A stretch of DNA of 64,000 nt from Streptomyces sp. NBC_01314 (GCF_041435215.1 NZ_CP108394.1:7874001-7938000); one strand, 5' to 3'. Counted from the stretch's first letter, positions 53,101 to 62,126 are shown. A program made the numbers and translations. Notes: a model not told the origin generated them from the letters alone.

Positions 53101-54021
53101 CTAATTCTGGTGCTCGGCGATGAGCGCGCGAGCGGCGTCGAGGTCGTCGGGTGTCTTGAGCGCGACCGTGGCCACGCCCGGCAGCGCGCGCTTGGCGAGA
53201 CCGGTGAGCGTGCCGCCGGGGCACACCTCGACGAGGGCGGTCACGCCCAGCTCCTTGAAGGTCTCCATGCACAGGTCCCAGCGGACCGGGTTGGCGACCT
53301 GACCGACGAGACGGGAGAGCACCTCGGCGCCGGTGGCGACGGCCTGCCCGTCCTTGTTCGAGACATAGGTGACCTCGGGGTCCCCGGGCGACAGCTCCTC
53401 GGCGGCCTTGGCGAGGGTGTCGACTGCGGGGGCCATGTGGTGCGTGTGGAAGGCACCGGCGACCTTGAGGGCGACCACGCGCCGTACGCCCTCGGGCTTG
53501 TCGGCCTCCAGCGCGGCCAGCTGCTCCAGGGTGCCGGCGGCGACGATCTGACCCGCGCCGTTCACGTTGGCCGGGGTCAGCCCCAGCTTCTCCAGGTGCG
53601 GAATCGTCACCTCGGGGTCGCCGCCGAGCAGCGCCGACATGCCGGTCCCGGTGATCGCGGCGGCCTCGGCCATGGCCAGGCCCCGCTTGCGTACGAGGGC
53701 CAGCGCGGCCGTGTCGTCGAGGACACCGGCGAACGCGGCGGCGGTGAACTCGCCGACGCTGTGGCCGGCGACCGCGCCGGGCACTACGTCACCCAGGGCG
53801 GCGGCGGACAGCAGTCCGGCCGCCACGAGCAGCGGCTGGGCCACGGCGGTGTCGCGGATCGCGTCGGCGTCGGCCTCGGTGCCGTAGTGGGCGAGGTCCA
53901 GTCCGATGGCGTCCGACCACGCGCCGAGGCGGTCGGCGGCACCGGGGAGGTCGAGCCAGGGAGTCAGGAAGCCGGGCGTCTGGGCGCCCTGGCCGGGAGC
54001 GACGAGTACGAGCACTCTCAC
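53101..54021 (-). CDS. fabD: Malonyl-CoA:ACP transacylase
   Basis: FabD loads malonate onto ACP. The 306-residue protein shows VAPGQGAQTPGFL, the nucleophile serine in VAGHSVGEFTAAA and the histidine in AGAFHTHHMAPA. The start may be the GTG at 54021 or the in-frame GTG at 54015, which gives the family start LVLVAPGQGAQ. It is the first gene of the fab operon and its leader faces the regulator gene fasR, on the same strand, 83 bases away. Confidence 0.94.
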   Translation of the reverse strand: MRVLVLVAPGQGAQTPGFLTPWLDLPGAADRLGAWSDAIGLDLAHYGTEADADAIRDTAVAQPLLVAAGLLSAAALGDVVPGAVAGHSVGEFTAAAFAGVLDDTAALALVRKRGLAMAEAAAITGTGMSALLGGDPEVTIPHLEKLGLTPANVNGAGQIVAAGTLEQLAALEADKPEGVRRVVALKVAGAFHTHHMAPAVDTLAKAAEELSPGDPEVTYVSNKDGQAVATGAEVLSRLVGQVANPVRWDLCMETFKELGVTALVEVCPGGTLTGLAKRALPGVATVALKTPDDLDAARALIAEHQN

Positions 54022-54078
54022 ACTCTCTCTTGAGGACGGCTCCAGCCGCCCGTGGGGACAGGGACGAAGAACACGTAG

Positions 54079-54105
54079 GGGTTTTGTAGCCCTTCGACAA
54101 AACCC
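54079..54105. promoter_or_regulatory. Inverted repeat upstream of fabD (FasR operator or fasR terminator candidate)
   Basis: GGGTTTTGT (54079-54087) and ACAAAACCC (54097-54105) form a perfect 9-bp inverted repeat with nine bases between. The A/T-rich core is unusual for this genome. It abuts the fasR stop codon and lies 58-84 bases upstream of fabD. Confidence 0.6.
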
Positions 54106-55307
54106 TAGAGCTGGTGATCCCCATCGACCAGACGCCCCAGGATCAGCGCGATCCGCAAGGTGAAGGCCGAGCGTACATCGGAGGGCGACCAGCCGGTGAC
54201 GTCAGTCACACGTCGGAGCCGGTAGCGCACGGTGTTGGGATGGACGAACAGCATCCGGGCCGCGCCCTCAAGACTTGAGGCCTGTTCGAGATAGACGCTG
54301 AGGGTCTCCAGGAGAGCGGAGCCGGCCTCCTCCAGTGGTCTGTAGATCTCCTCCACCAGTTGCTCGCGCGCACTGGGGTCGCCCGCGATGGCGCGCTCCG
54401 GAAGCAGATCGTCCGCCAGAACGGGGCGGGGCGCGTCCTGCCACGCCGTGCAGGCCTTGAGGCCCGCGGCCGCCGCCTGCGCGGACCGGGTCGCGGCCAG
54501 CAGGTCGGGCACGATCGGCCCCGCCACCACCGGGCCCGGCGCATACGGCCCGATCAGCGACTTCGCGACCTGCAACGGGTCGTTGTCGCCGCCGGCGATC
54601 ACCACCAGCCGGTCGCCCAGCACACCGGTGAGCACCTGCAGTTTGGCGTGCCGGGCCGCGCGCCGGATGGCCTCCACGGTCAGCTCGCTGTCGCCGTCCG
54701 GGGCGGTGCCGAGGACCACACAGACATGGTCGGGCGAGTTCCAGCCGAGCGCGGCGGCCCTGCTCACCGCCCCCTCGTCGGCCTCACCGCTGAGCACCGC
54801 GTTCACGACCAGGGACTCCAGGCGGGCGTCCCAGGCGCCGCGTGCCTCGGCGGCCTGCGCGTACACCTGCGCGGTGGCGAAGGCGATCTCGCGCGCGTAG
54901 ACGAGCAGGGCCTCGCGCAGCACGCCCTCGTCGCCGGGGGCGGCCACCTCGTCGATGGCGGACTCCATGACCTCGATGGTCGTGCGCACCATCTCCACGG
55001 TCTGCCGGAGCGTGATCGCCCGGGTCAGCTCACGCGGCGCGGTCCCGAACACATCCGTCGAGATGGCCTGCGGGGCGTCCGGACGCCGGAACCACTCCGT
55101 GAACGCGGCGATACCGGCCTGGGCGACCAGCCCGATCCACGACCGGTTCTCGGGCGGCATCGCCCGGTACCAGGACAGCGTCTCGTCCATCCGCGCGATG
55201 GCCTGCGCGGCGAGACTCCCGGACGACTTCTCCAGCCGCTTCAATGTCGCGATGTGCGGGTGGACGGGCGGTACGGATTCGGGCCTGCTGGTTTCGGGTT
55301 CGGGCAC
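54105..55307 (-). CDS. fasR: PucR/CdaR-type regulator of fatty-acid synthesis
   Basis: The 400-residue protein ends in a PucR-like helix-turn-helix (YLEQASSLEGAARMLFVHPN, then TVRYRLRRVTDVTG). The middle (about 165-290) resembles the GGDEF-like CdaR linker, and the N-terminal 150 residues are helical. From its place upstream of fabD it matches FasR of S. coelicolor, an activator of the fabDHPF operon. It likely senses an acyl-derived signal. The start is a GTG at 55307. An inverted repeat just 3' of the gene may be its target. Confidence 0.85.
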   Translation of the reverse strand: MPEPETSRPESVPPVHPHIATLKRLEKSSGSLAAQAIARMDETLSWYRAMPPENRSWIGLVAQAGIAAFTEWFRRPDAPQAISTDVFGTAPRELTRAITLRQTVEMVRTTIEVMESAIDEVAAPGDEGVLREALLVYAREIAFATAQVYAQAAEARGAWDARLESLVVNAVLSGEADEGAVSRAAALGWNSPDHVCVVLGTAPDGDSELTVEAIRRAARHAKLQVLTGVLGDRLVVIAGGDNDPLQVAKSLIGPYAPGPVVAGPIVPDLLAATRSAQAAAAGLKACTAWQDAPRPVLADDLLPERAIAGDPSAREQLVEEIYRPLEEAGSALLETLSVYLEQASSLEGAARMLFVHPNTVRYRLRRVTDVTGWSPSDVRSAFTLRIALILGRLVDGDHQL

Positions 55308-55446
55308 GGGACAAGACTGCCCTATCGCCGCGCTCGCCTGCGCCGTGGGTGCGTGGGCCGGGGGTGCGCGTCTGCCGGGGGTGTGTGTCTGCCAGGGGCT
55401 GCCGGCCGGTGCCCAGCGCTCGGGCCGGGGATAACGTGGGTGCGTG

Positions 55447-56106
55447 ATGGATCTGCGGCGTGCCGGTGCGCGCTACCCCGGTGGGGATCCGGAGGCCGGG
55501 ATCGCCTCCCTGCACGCCTTCTCCTTCGGCTCGCACTACGACCCCGACAATCTCCGTTTCGGCGCGGTGATCGCCTGCAACGAGGAGCGGCTCGCGCCCG
55601 GTGCCGGCTTCGACGAGCATCGGCACAGCCACACCGAGATCGTCACCTGGGTCGTCGAGGGCGAGCTGACCCACCGCGACAGCACCGGCCACGAGACGGT
55701 CGTCCGCCCCGGCGACGTCCAGCGGCTCAGCTCCGCGGGCGGGGTACGGCACGTCGAGCGCAACGACGGCTCCGTGCCGCTCACCTTCGTGCAGATGTGG
55801 CTGGCCCCGTCGGCCCCGGGCGGCGACCCCGCGTACGAGATCGTCCACGGCATCGCCGACTCCACCCCGTACGCCGTCCCCGAGGCGGGCGCCATGCTGC
55901 ACGTCCGGCGGCTGGGCACGGCGGGGGAGCGGGCCGCGGTGCCGGACGCGGCACGGGCGTACGCGCACGTCGTACGGGGCGCGGTGCGGCTCGGGCCGTA
56001 CGAGCTGGGGCCCGGGGACTCCGTGCGGGCCGAGGGGGAGAAGGGACTGGAACTGGTCGCCGTCTCCGCCCCGGCCGAGGTGCTGGTCTGGGAACTCGGC
56101 GAGTGA
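55447..56106 (+). CDS. Pirin-family (bicupin) protein
   Basis: The 219-residue protein has an N-terminal cupin with DEHRHSHTEIVTWVVEGELT, where three histidines and a glutamate form the metal site, followed by HRDSTGHETVVRPGDVQRLS. A second, more degenerate cupin covers about 140-218. Pirins are iron proteins; some act as quercetin dioxygenases, others as regulators. The ATG at 55447 follows a GTG that could also serve. It is divergent from fasR and convergent with the kinase gene, eight bases apart. Confidence 0.85.
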   Translation: MDLRRAGARYPGGDPEAGIASLHAFSFGSHYDPDNLRFGAVIACNEERLAPGAGFDEHRHSHTEIVTWVVEGELTHRDSTGHETVVRPGDVQRLSSAGGVRHVERNDGSVPLTFVQMWLAPSAPGGDPAYEIVHGIADSTPYAVPEAGAMLHVRRLGTAGERAAVPDAARAYAHVVRGAVRLGPYELGPGDSVRAEGEKGLELVAVSAPAEVLVWELGE

Positions 56107-56113
56107 CCGTCCG

Positions 56114-57973
56114 TCAGTTGCCGGTGGTCGGCTCCTCCGCGTTGCGCCACACCGTGATGTCCACGGACACGTAGTCACTGGGGTCGCCGCTCGGAGCCGC
56201 GCTCTGGAAGGTCACCAGCGCCATGTGACCGGAGTTGGTGCGCACGCACATCTGGGAGCCCTTGGCGACCTGGCCGAGCTTGACGGAGTCCGTGTACCGG
56301 GTCTCGTTCCGGCAGGTTTCGAGGGAACCCTTCTGGGAGTTGTTCAGCAGGACGAGCTTGTCGCTGCTGCTGCCCAGCTTCTTGTCGCCGAACAAGGTGT
56401 CCACGTAGTAGTAGAAGTCCCCGTCGTCCTCGTACGACACGCCCGTCTCGCTGTCGAGGGGCTTGGGCGGCGAGTCCGCGAAGCGCACGTAGTAGTTGGC
56501 GGGGATGTTGATGCCCTTGAAGGCGACCGGCTTGGGGTCGGACTTCGGCTTGGACTCGGAGGACTCGGCGGAACCGCCGCCGGAACCCGTCGACGTACCG
56601 CCGGAGGAACTGCTCGACGAGCCGCTCGACGAATCCGTGAGGTCCTTCACCAGCGACGCGCAGCTGCCGAGCAGCCCCAGACCGAACACCGCCGCGACGC
56701 CGATCCCGATCCACTTGCCGACGTTGCTGCGCGGCGGCGGAACGGGCATCGGGCGAGGGTGGCCCTGCGGATGCCCCTGAGGATGTCCCTGCGGGTACGG
56801 CTGCTGCCAGCCCCCGGACTGCGGGTACGGCGCCTGGTGCCCGGTCGGCACCGTGTGCGGTCCCGACTGCGGGTGGTACGGCGTCGACGGCGGGCCCGGC
56901 GGGGGCGGTGTCACCGGTCCGGAGTGCATCGTCGGCGCCGCGTGCGTCGTCGGCGCGCTGTGGCCTGTGGACCCTGGGTCCATCTGCGTCACCGGGGCGG
57001 TGGGCGGCGGGGGCTGGGCGGCCGAAGTCGGCGCCTCGGCCGCCCTGTCCCGCTCGGCCAGCAGGTCCGCCGACGCCGAGACCCGCCGGGTGATGTCCGC
57101 GCCGATCGCGTCCGGCAGCCAGGAGCCCGACTGCACCAGCGGGGTGGGCGACGCCTCCTGGCAGAGGGCGACGACCTCGGCGGGGGAGGGGCGGTCGGCC
57201 GGGTCTTTGGCCAGGCAGCGCTCGATGAACCGGAGTTCGTCGGCGAGACCGCTCAGGTCGGGCTCCTCGTGGACGATCCGGTACAGCACGGCGTGCGAGG
57301 GGCCGTCGCCGTACGCACCGGACCCGCGCGCCGCGAACGCGGCCACCTGGCCGAGCGCGAAGATGTCCGACGCGGGCGTGACCGGCTTCCCGGCCGCCTG
57401 CTCGGGCGACATGAACGCCGGGGTGCCGATGGAGACTCCGGTACCGGTCAGCGCGGTGGCGTCGGCGGCGCGGGCGATGCCGAAGTCGATGACCCGGGGA
57501 CCGTCGGAGGCGAGCAGTACGTTGGCGGGCTTCAGATCGCGGTGGACGATGCCCGCCGCGTGGATGACCTTCAGAGCCTCCGCCACCCCGGCGAGCAGCA
57601 GCAGGACCGAGGAGACCGGCAGCGCGCCATGCGCGGCGACCGCCGCGTGCAGCGACGGGCCCGGTACGTAGGCGGTGGCAAGCCAGGGCTGGTCGCCCTC
57701 GGTGTCGTGATCGAGGACGGGGGCGGTGTACAGGCCCTGCACGCGCTGGGCCGCCCGCACTTCCTGCTTGAACCGGCGGCGGAACTCGGGGTCCTCGCTC
57801 AGCTCGGGCCGGATCGTCTTCAGCGCGATCGGGTGTCCGCCCGGCGTGTACGACAGATACACCGTGCCCATGCCGCCGGAGCCGAGCCGCGCCGCGAGCC
57901 GGTAGCTCGCCACAGTCGTCGGGTCCCCGACCTCCAACGGCCGGAACTGCCCGCCCGCGCGAACCTCACTCAT
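56114..57973 (-). CDS. Membrane-anchored Ser/Thr protein kinase
   Basis: The 619-residue protein has a Hanks-type kinase domain at about 20-270: RLGSGGMGTVYLSY, the ATP lysine in PIALKTI, HRDLKPANVLL, VIDFGIAR and GTPAFMSPEQAAG as the activation segment. A Pro/His/Gly-rich linker (about 310-415) leads to one transmembrane helix near 418-440 (GKWIGIGVAAVFGLGLLGSC), a Ser/Gly-rich spacer and an outer domain of about 140 residues with no PASTA repeats. The outer part has a pair of cysteines and may sense a ligand. GGGGGAGCACC precedes the ATG. Confidence 0.92.
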   Translation of the reverse strand: MSEVRAGGQFRPLEVGDPTTVASYRLAARLGSGGMGTVYLSYTPGGHPIALKTIRPELSEDPEFRRRFKQEVRAAQRVQGLYTAPVLDHDTEGDQPWLATAYVPGPSLHAAVAAHGALPVSSVLLLLAGVAEALKVIHAAGIVHRDLKPANVLLASDGPRVIDFGIARAADATALTGTGVSIGTPAFMSPEQAAGKPVTPASDIFALGQVAAFAARGSGAYGDGPSHAVLYRIVHEEPDLSGLADELRFIERCLAKDPADRPSPAEVVALCQEASPTPLVQSGSWLPDAIGADITRRVSASADLLAERDRAAEAPTSAAQPPPPTAPVTQMDPGSTGHSAPTTHAAPTMHSGPVTPPPPGPPSTPYHPQSGPHTVPTGHQAPYPQSGGWQQPYPQGHPQGHPQGHPRPMPVPPPRSNVGKWIGIGVAAVFGLGLLGSCASLVKDLTDSSSGSSSSSSGGTSTGSGGGSAESSESKPKSDPKPVAFKGINIPANYYVRFADSPPKPLDSETGVSYEDDGDFYYYVDTLFGDKKLGSSSDKLVLLNNSQKGSLETCRNETRYTDSVKLGQVAKGSQMCVRTNSGHMALVTFQSAAPSGDPSDYVSVDITVWRNAEEPTTGN

Positions 57974-58098
57974 GGTGCTCCCCCGAATACTGTGCGGCCG
58001 ATGTGCACGGGGGAGGCTAGCCGACGGATCGGTGCCTGTGGCCGCCCGGACCGGGCACCCGCCCTCTTCCGTCGAAGAGTTGTCGCTTCCTTCACGAA

Positions 58099-58926
58099 TC
58101 AGACACTGTTCCCGACCTCGGCGAGCACAGCGTCAGCGAACGGAGTCCAGGCCTCGACCGCCCACGGCCCGAACGCCCGGTCCGTCAGCGCCACACAGGC
58201 CACGCCGGCGACGGGGTCGATCCACAGGAACGTCCCCGACTGGCCGAAGTGCCCGAACGTCCCCGGCGACGACGAAGTGCCTGTCCAGTGCGGCGTCTTG
58301 GAGTCCCGGATCTCGAAGCCGAGCCCCCAGTCGTTGGGGTTCTGGTGCCCGTAGCCCGGAAGGACGCCCTTCGTGCCCGGGTACTGCACGGTCATCGCCG
58401 CCGCGACCGTACGCGGGTCCAGCAGCCGGGGCGCCTGCACCTCGGCGGCGAACCGCACCAGGTCGTCGACGGTCGAGACGCCGTCCTTGGCCGGCGAACC
58501 GTCGAGGGAGGTGGACGTCATCCCGAGCGGTTCCAGCACCGCCTGCCGCGCGTACTCCGCGAACGGGATGTCCGTCGCCTTGGCCACATGGTCCCCGAGC
58601 GCCTCGAACCCGGCGTTGGAGTACAGCCGCCGCACCCCCGGCGCCGCCGTCACCCGGTGCTCGTCGAAGGCCAGCCCCGAGGTGTGCGCCAGCAGATGCC
58701 GCACGGTCGACCCCGCGGGCCCCGCCGCCTCGTCCAGCTCGATCGCCCCCTCCTCGTACGCGACCAGCGCGGCGTACGCGGCGAGCGGCTTGGTGACCGA
58801 GGCCAGCGGGAAGCGGTGCCCGAGAGGACCGTGGGTCCCGAGGACGGTTCCGTCCGCCCGTACGACGGCCGCGGCGGCCGTGGGAACCGGCCAGTTCCCG
58901 ATCAACGCGAAGCTCTGCAGAGACAT
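58099..58926 (-). CDS. Beta-lactamase-fold serine hydrolase
   Basis: The 275-residue protein has the S-x-x-K motif in LASVTKPLAAYA, the tyrosine motif RRLYSNAGFEALG, and HFGQSGTFLW near the C-terminus in place of K-T-G. These fit class C-like esterases and D-amino-acid peptidases. No signal peptide is present. I use the ATG at 58926; a GTG six bases upstream is an alternative. A GNAT acetyltransferase gene lies 19 bases upstream on the same strand and may be co-transcribed. Confidence 0.87.
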   Translation of the reverse strand: MSLQSFALIGNWPVPTAAAAVVRADGTVLGTHGPLGHRFPLASVTKPLAAYAALVAYEEGAIELDEAAGPAGSTVRHLLAHTSGLAFDEHRVTAAPGVRRLYSNAGFEALGDHVAKATDIPFAEYARQAVLEPLGMTSTSLDGSPAKDGVSTVDDLVRFAAEVQAPRLLDPRTVAAAMTVQYPGTKGVLPGYGHQNPNDWGLGFEIRDSKTPHWTGTSSSPGTFGHFGQSGTFLWIDPVAGVACVALTDRAFGPWAVEAWTPFADAVLAEVGNSV

Positions 58927-58945
58927 GCCCACGAGCCTAGGCGGC

Positions 58946-59422
58946 TCAGAGGTCCAGCTGCATCAAGGGGTCGGGCCTGCGCCGGAAGCCCATCGACGCG
59001 TACAGCGGCTCGGCGTCGGGGGAGGCGGTCAGATGTACGTATCCGGCGCCGACCTCGCGGAACCAGTCGACGAGGGCCTCCATACAGGCACGGGCGTAGC
59101 CCCTGCGCCGGCAGTCCGGGTCGGTGGCCACGCTGAAGACGTGTCCGACCGCGCCGCGCGGGTTGCCGGCCCGCCCGATCCGGTAGTCGACCGTCCCCAC
59201 CACCAGCGCGGCGAGCGCGCCAGGCCGCTCCGGACGGTCGACGACGAAGGCCGCGAACTCCCTTTCGGTATCGGCGAGTCGGCGGCGCAGGGTGGGCAGG
59301 GACTCGGTATGCCAGCCGGTGGGACCACCCGCTCCCGGGGGCGTCATCGAGTCGATCATCACCTGGCGCAGCCGGAGCACTTCCACCGCGTCCTCGACCG
59401 TGGCACGTCGTACAAGACTCAT
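58946..59422 (-). CDS. GNAT-family N-acetyltransferase
   Basis: The 158-residue enzyme transfers an acetyl group from acetyl-CoA to an amine. The acetyl-CoA loop is VFSVATDPDCRRRGYARACM, with the R/Q-x-x-G-x-A pattern. The C-terminal strand motif EPLYASMGFRRR is typical of the fold. The substrate is not predictable. It runs divergently from the MerR gene, and the MerR-type operator lies between them. Confidence 0.9.
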   Translation of the reverse strand: MSLVRRATVEDAVEVLRLRQVMIDSMTPPGAGGPTGWHTESLPTLRRRLADTEREFAAFVVDRPERPGALAALVVGTVDYRIGRAGNPRGAVGHVFSVATDPDCRRRGYARACMEALVDWFREVGAGYVHLTASPDAEPLYASMGFRRRPDPLMQLDL

Positions 59423-59483
59423 GCCCGCACGCTAACCAGCGGGATCACGTCACGTCCTCGTGTTTTCTCACCGTATTCGCTTG

Positions 59484-59501
59484 CTTGGAGCGCACTCCAA
59501 G
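59484..59501 (+). promoter_or_regulatory. MerR-type operator and promoter
   Basis: CTTGGAGCGCACTCCAAG is an 18-base near-palindrome with arms CTTGGAG and CTCCAAG. TTGCTT just upstream may be the -35, and TTTTAG just downstream the -10, giving the long spacer that MerR proteins act on. It lies 17-34 bases before the MerR start codon, so the leader is very short. Confidence 0.75.
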
Positions 59502-59517
59502 GTTTTAGCGTGGGGGC

Positions 59518-60021
59518 ATGACGGTGATGGAGACCACGAGTACGGCGAGGGCCACGGGTGCCACGAGTACCACGAGTACCGCCGGTACCGACAGTTGCGC
59601 CGGTCCGCCGCCGAAGCCTCGGCGGCCGGAGGGGCAGGACAGGTACACGATCAGCGAGGTCGTCGACCTCACCGGTCTGACGGCGCACACACTGCGCTGG
59701 TACGAGCGGATCGGGCTGATGCCGCACATCGACCGCTCCCACACCGGCCAGCGCCGCTACCGCAACCGCGACCTCGACTGGCTGGACCTTGTCGGCAAGC
59801 TCCGGCTGACCGGCATGCCGGTCGCCGACATGGTCCGGTACGCGGAACTGGTGCGCGAGGGCGACCACACCTACACCGAGCGCTTCGAACTGCTCAAGGC
59901 GACCCGGCAGGACGTCCTGTCCCGGATCGCCGAGCTCCAGGACACCCTGAACGTGCTCGACCGCAAGATCAACTTCTACGCTGACGCCGGGCAGGCCCTG
60001 GCATCGGAGAGGGCCTCATGA
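59518..60021 (+). CDS. MerR-family transcriptional regulator
   Basis: The 167-residue protein has a Thr/Ser-rich N-terminal stretch (about 1-40) before the MerR winged helix: RYTISEVVDLTGLTAHTLRWYERIGLMPHI and GQRRYRNRDLDWLDLVGKLR. A dimer helix follows (about 120-160: RQDVLSRIAELQDTLNVLDR). No cysteines mark it as a metal or redox sensor, so it likely responds to an organic molecule. It overlaps the aldo/keto reductase start by four bases (ATGA, 60018-60021), so the two are coupled and self-regulated from the same operator. Confidence 0.9.
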   Translation: MTVMETTSTARATGATSTTSTAGTDSCAGPPPKPRRPEGQDRYTISEVVDLTGLTAHTLRWYERIGLMPHIDRSHTGQRRYRNRDLDWLDLVGKLRLTGMPVADMVRYAELVREGDHTYTERFELLKATRQDVLSRIAELQDTLNVLDRKINFYADAGQALASERAS

Positions 60022-61031
60022 CGGACGGCAGGATCGCGAAGGCACGGCTGGGCACCGACGGACCCGAGGTGGGCGTACAGGGCCTCGGCTGTATGGGCAT
60101 GAGCTTCGCGTACGGCCCCTCGGACGCGGCGGAGTCCAGGGCCACCCTGGAGCGCGCGCTCGACCTGGGCGTCACGCTCTACGACACGGCGCACGCGTAC
60201 GGCGCCGGGGAGAACGAGAGGTTTCTTTCCCCCTTCTTCAAGGCACACCGCGACGACGTCGTCATCGCCACCAAGTTCGGTCTGGCGGTCGACCCCGACG
60301 ACCCGACCAAGCGGATCATCCGCAACGACCCGGCGTACATCCGCGAGTCCGCCGAGGGGAGCCTGCGCCGCCTCGACGTCGACGTGATCGACCTCTACTA
60401 CATGCACCGCCGCGACGTGAGCGTCCCGCTGGAGGAGAGCGTCGGCGTCATGGCCGACCTGGTCCGCGAGGGCAAGGTGAAGCACCTCGGCCTCAGCGAG
60501 GTCACGGCCACCGAACTCCGCGCCGCGCACGCCGTGCACCCCATCGCCGCCCTGCAGTCCGAGTGGTCCCTCTTCAGCCGGGACATCGAGGCGAACGTCG
60601 TCCCCGCCGCCCGCGACCTCGACATCACCCTCGTCGCCTACTCCCCGCTCGGCCGGGGCTTCCTCACCGGCTCCTTCGCCAAGGCCGAGGACCTCACCGC
60701 CGACGACTTCCGCCGCCACCAGCCCCGCTTCACCGGCGACAACGCCACCGCCAACGCGACCCTCCTCGACCCCGTCCGCAAGGTCGCCGAGACCCACAAC
60801 GCCACCCTGGGCCAGATCGCCCTGGCCTGGGTCCAGCAGCAGGCACCCCTGCACAACCTCCCGGTGGTCCCCATCCCGGGCACCCGTAAGCCGACCAGGG
60901 TGGAGGAGAACGCGGCGGCCACGAGGATCGTCCTGACCGAGGACGACCTGGCCCTGCTCGAACCCATAGCGGCACAGGTGGCGGGCGACCGCTACGCGGA
61001 CATGCGGTTCACGTCGGCAGGCAGGGAGTAG
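60018..61031 (+). CDS. Aldo/keto reductase
   Basis: The 337-residue enzyme is an NADPH-dependent aldo/keto reductase of the YajO/AKR13-like type. Barrel motifs include GLGCMGMSFAYG, the catalytic Asp and Tyr in LYDTAHAYGAGENE, the lysine in VIATKFGL, and LYYMHRRD with histidine. LVAYSPLGRGFLTG and VVPIPGTRKPTRVEENA bind the cofactor. It probably detoxifies aldehydes or ketones sensed by MerR. It is coupled to the merR-like gene and followed by an interspersed repeat. Confidence 0.93.
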   Translation: MTDGRIAKARLGTDGPEVGVQGLGCMGMSFAYGPSDAAESRATLERALDLGVTLYDTAHAYGAGENERFLSPFFKAHRDDVVIATKFGLAVDPDDPTKRIIRNDPAYIRESAEGSLRRLDVDVIDLYYMHRRDVSVPLEESVGVMADLVREGKVKHLGLSEVTATELRAAHAVHPIAALQSEWSLFSRDIEANVVPAARDLDITLVAYSPLGRGFLTGSFAKAEDLTADDFRRHQPRFTGDNATANATLLDPVRKVAETHNATLGQIALAWVQQQAPLHNLPVVPIPGTRKPTRVEENAAATRIVLTEDDLALLEPIAAQVAGDRYADMRFTSAGRE

Positions 61032-61099
61032 GAAGCGGAGCTGTTCAGGCGGGTCGGTGCGCTGTGCTTCAGGCAGGGGGCGCGCGGGCTTTGCTTTCA

Positions 61100-61166
61100 G
61101 GGGCGCGGGCCTATGTCGATATGCGACTCCGTCGCGTGGGCGCGACAAGCCACGACGTACCCGCAC
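61100..61166. repeat. Interspersed intergenic repeat, copy 3 of 3
   Basis: TGTCGATATGCGACTCCGTC and GTGGGCGCGACAAGCC match copies 1 and 2 with several changes. Like them it lies between convergent genes (aldo/keto reductase and the DUF4429 protein). Confidence 0.8.
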
Positions 61167-61199
61167 CCGGCAACGACGCGATCCCCGAACGGCGAGTGG

Positions 61200-62051
61200 C
61201 TACAACTCCGCCAGCAACTCCGCCTTCTTCATACTGAACTCCTCATCCGTCACCAGCCCCGCCTCGTGCAGCTCCCCCAGATGCCGGATCCGGTCGGCGA
61301 TGTCGGCCGGATCCCGCCGGGGCCCGGCATCGGCCGGCGTGCCCACGGGCCCCGCCGACCGCACCGCCGCCAACACGGCCGCGGCGAACGGCAACGACTC
61401 GTGCACCGGCCCGTACCCCAGCCCGAACACCACGGCGGCGGGATCATGATCGGGCTGAGGCGGCTGCTCACCGGAGTCGTCGCGCCGCAGCAACCGCAGA
61501 TACCCCTCGAAGAGCTCCGGCGACCGCCACTCGACCCCGCTCAGCGCGCCGACCGGGAAACTCTGGTCCCCGGCCTTCCACTTCGCCGACGACGCGCCCG
61601 TCCAGAACCACCGGAACGACACGGACCGCCCGTCGAAGGACGCCTTCCCGTCGTACGCCTTGAACTGCAACGGCACCTCGGGCGCCGCCACGAGAAACCG
61701 CTCGGCCGGCCCGGACCGTGTCAACCGCGCCCGCAGCTCGTCGGCGTAGTACTCCGCGAGCGTCTCCCGCTCGGCCGGCAGCACCAGCCGGTACGGGTCG
61801 GACCCCTCCTTGAGCTGGTCCGCCGCCGCCTCCATCAGCGGATCGGCGCCGGGTCGCGGCACGGCACGCAGTACGACGGTGCCCCGCTTCCCGGGTGTCA
61901 GTGTCACCCCCGCGATCGCCTCCAGGGGGATGCGTCGCTCACCGAGTGCCTGGAAGAGCTTCGGCGTGCGAATCCCCCGTTCGAAGCGGATGAGCACGGA
62001 GTCGGACTCGAACTCCCAGGCGGCATGAAATCCGGCCAGTACGTCACCCAT
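61200..62051 (-). CDS. DUF4429 protein with C-terminal SHOCT domain
   Basis: The 283-residue protein starts MGDVLAGFHAAWEFESDSVL. Two similar DUF4429-like halves are visible: residues about 8-115 (VLIRFERGIRTPKLFQALGE) and about 125-215 (VPLQFKAYDGKASFDGRSVS). The last 30 residues, HLGELHEAGLVTDEEFSMKK and a short tail, form a SHOCT motif, a short helix pair often found at protein ends. Function unknown; the plan suggests a membrane- or lipid-associated PH-like fold. An ATG nine bases upstream is an alternative start. Confidence 0.85.
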   Translation of the reverse strand: MGDVLAGFHAAWEFESDSVLIRFERGIRTPKLFQALGERRIPLEAIAGVTLTPGKRGTVVLRAVPRPGADPLMEAAADQLKEGSDPYRLVLPAERETLAEYYADELRARLTRSGPAERFLVAAPEVPLQFKAYDGKASFDGRSVSFRWFWTGASSAKWKAGDQSFPVGALSGVEWRSPELFEGYLRLLRRDDSGEQPPQPDHDPAAVVFGLGYGPVHESLPFAAAVLAAVRSAGPVGTPADAGPRRDPADIADRIRHLGELHEAGLVTDEEFSMKKAELLAEL

Positions 62052-62126
62052 GCGGCTCATCGTATGCGTGCGACGCGGGGAAGTCCCGACCGAGGCGAAC
62101 CGCACTTTTACCCTCCTCTACGCGCG

